In this document: positions 5,006 to 5,686 of the stretch, piece after piece | How the letters are laid out: each line of letters begins with the position of its first letter | Position numbering within the stretch: the stretch's first letter is position 1 | Assembly: GCA_003476595.1 (NCBI GenBank) | Contig: DMTU01000173.1 | Coordinates: forward strand, 2,758 to 8,443 | DNA from: Acidimicrobiaceae bacterium | Lineage (GTDB): Bacteria; Actinomycetota; Acidimicrobiia; Acidimicrobiales; Salinilacustritrichaceae | DNA length: 5,686 nt | Direction: 5' to 3' | Notes under the pieces: generated by a model | What the model was told of the DNA's origin: nothing | The model's database searches: none | Seen by the model: the letters and a program-made list of their open reading frames with translations, nothing else | Translations under genes and position numbers: made by a program

Positions 5006-5686
5006 ATGTCCGAGGCCGCTCGGTGGTGCTTCCGGAACCGGCGCCGGGTCCTTCTCGCGTGGCTCGTCGCGCTCCTCGTGCTCGGCGTGGGCTCGCAGGT
5101 CTACGGCGGCGCATTCCGCAACGACTTCCGCGTCGCGGAGTCCGAGTCACAGCGAGCGCTCGACCTGCTCCAAGAGCGCTTCCCCGCGTTCGCCGGCGAT
5201 CCGCTCGCCCTCGTCTTCCGGGCCGACACCGTCGACGACCCAGACGTGCGCCGTCGGATGGATCAGCTCTTCGCCGATGTGGCCGCCCTCGATGGCGTGG
5301 AGGAGGTGGTCTCCCCGTACGTGGGGCTGGCGCCGGTGAGCGCCGACCGGACCACGGCGATCGCCCAGGTCCGGCTGGCCGAGTTCGGACCCGAGGTCGA
5401 TCCCGAGCTGGTCCGATCCGTGATCGACCGGGCCGAGCATCTGTCGGAGGTGCCGGGCCTCCAGGTCGATGTCGGTGGACCGACCGCCATGTTCGCCGAG
5501 ATGGAGCCTCCGGGGGAGCGGGAGGCGGCTGGCGTGGTCGTCGCTCTCGGCGTCCTGCTCGTGACCTTCGGATCCGTGCTGGCCGCCGGGCTGCCGGTGG
5601 CGGTCGCCCTCGGCGGCCTCGGGGCCGGCATGGGCCTGGTGCTGCTGCTCACCCGCGTGGTGGAGGTCTTCACGTTCGCGCCCGCG
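5006..5686 (+). CDS. MMPL-family (RND superfamily) transporter, N-terminal part
   Basis: The first 227 residues of a membrane transporter whose 3' end lies beyond the window; the frame stays open to the last base. Full-length members usually have roughly 700-1000 residues. A short basic N-terminus (RNRRR, 10-14) leads into transmembrane helix 1 (about 15-32). Then come a family-type segment NDFRVAESESQRALDLLQ (39-56) followed by ERFP (57-60), and an extracytoplasmic porter-type domain (about 35-172) with DGVEEVVSPY (96-105) and the LQVDVGGPTAMFAE stretch (152-165). Helices 2 (about 174-193) and 3 (about 196-217) follow. MMPL proteins in Actinomycetota export lipids or other hydrophobic molecules using the proton gradient; the proton-relay residues lie in the unseen part. 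The gene is transcribed divergently from the acyl-CoA ligase/thiolase operon across a 175-nt gap, which may mean shared regulation. Cargo is unknown. Confidence 0.92.
   Translation, partial: MSEAARWCFRNRRRVLLAWLVALLVLGVGSQVYGGAFRNDFRVAESESQRALDLLQERFPAFAGDPLALVFRADTVDDPDVRRRMDQLFADVAALDGVEEVVSPYVGLAPVSADRTTAIAQVRLAEFGPEVDPELVRSVIDRAEHLSEVPGLQVDVGGPTAMFAEMEPPGEREAAGVVVALGVLLVTFGSVLAAGLPVAVALGGLGAGMGLVLLLTRVVEVFTFAPA

Noticed and set aside
4908..5440. Minus-strand open frames of 80 and 97 codons opposite the MMPL gene
   Set aside because: They are antisense to the MMPL frame, which has a perfect ribosome site, membrane helices and family motifs; the compositions look like shadows.

Overview
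The window is G+C-rich DNA with strong G/C preference at third codon positions. Gene content (FadD-type acyl-CoA ligases, a cysteine-less 'lipid-transfer' thiolase with a DUF35 partner, an MMPL transporter) points to a member of the Actinomycetota. The two ligases and the thiolase resemble genes of mycobacterial/rhodococcal sterol and fatty-acid catabolism. A deeper-branching class such as Acidimicrobiia is possible but cannot be decided from the sequence.

Layout. Four minus-strand genes run leftward from about 4830 to the left edge and look like one operon: a thiolase-superfamily protein (3655..4830, GTG start), a DUF35 zinc-ribbon/OB-fold protein (3241..3645, 9 nt downstream and probably translationally coupled), an acyl-CoA ligase (1643..3187, after a 53-nt spacer), and a second, FadD19-like acyl-CoA ligase (1..1559, after an 83-nt spacer, C-terminus cut by the window edge). 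Divergently, an MMPL-family membrane transporter begins at 5006 behind a perfect Shine-Dalgarno sequence and runs off the right edge. The divergent gap (4831..5005) holds a 30-bp interrupted palindrome with perfect 9-bp arms and a separate 5-1-5 palindrome, the best candidates for operators. No RNA genes, mobile elements or CRISPR arrays were seen.

How it may work together. Two ligases could activate carboxylic acids (fatty acid, sterol side chain or another branched acid) as CoA thioesters. The thiolase-like protein lacks the usual nucleophilic cysteine and is paired with DUF35, as in the Ltp2-ChsH2(DUF35) type of retro-aldolase that removes a sterol side chain after beta-oxidation. This suggests a C-C cleaving aldolase rather than a classical thiolase. 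The acyl-CoA dehydrogenase, hydratase (MaoC) and dehydrogenase steps are absent here and would have to be encoded elsewhere. The MMPL protein could move a lipid related to this metabolism, but only adjacency supports that.
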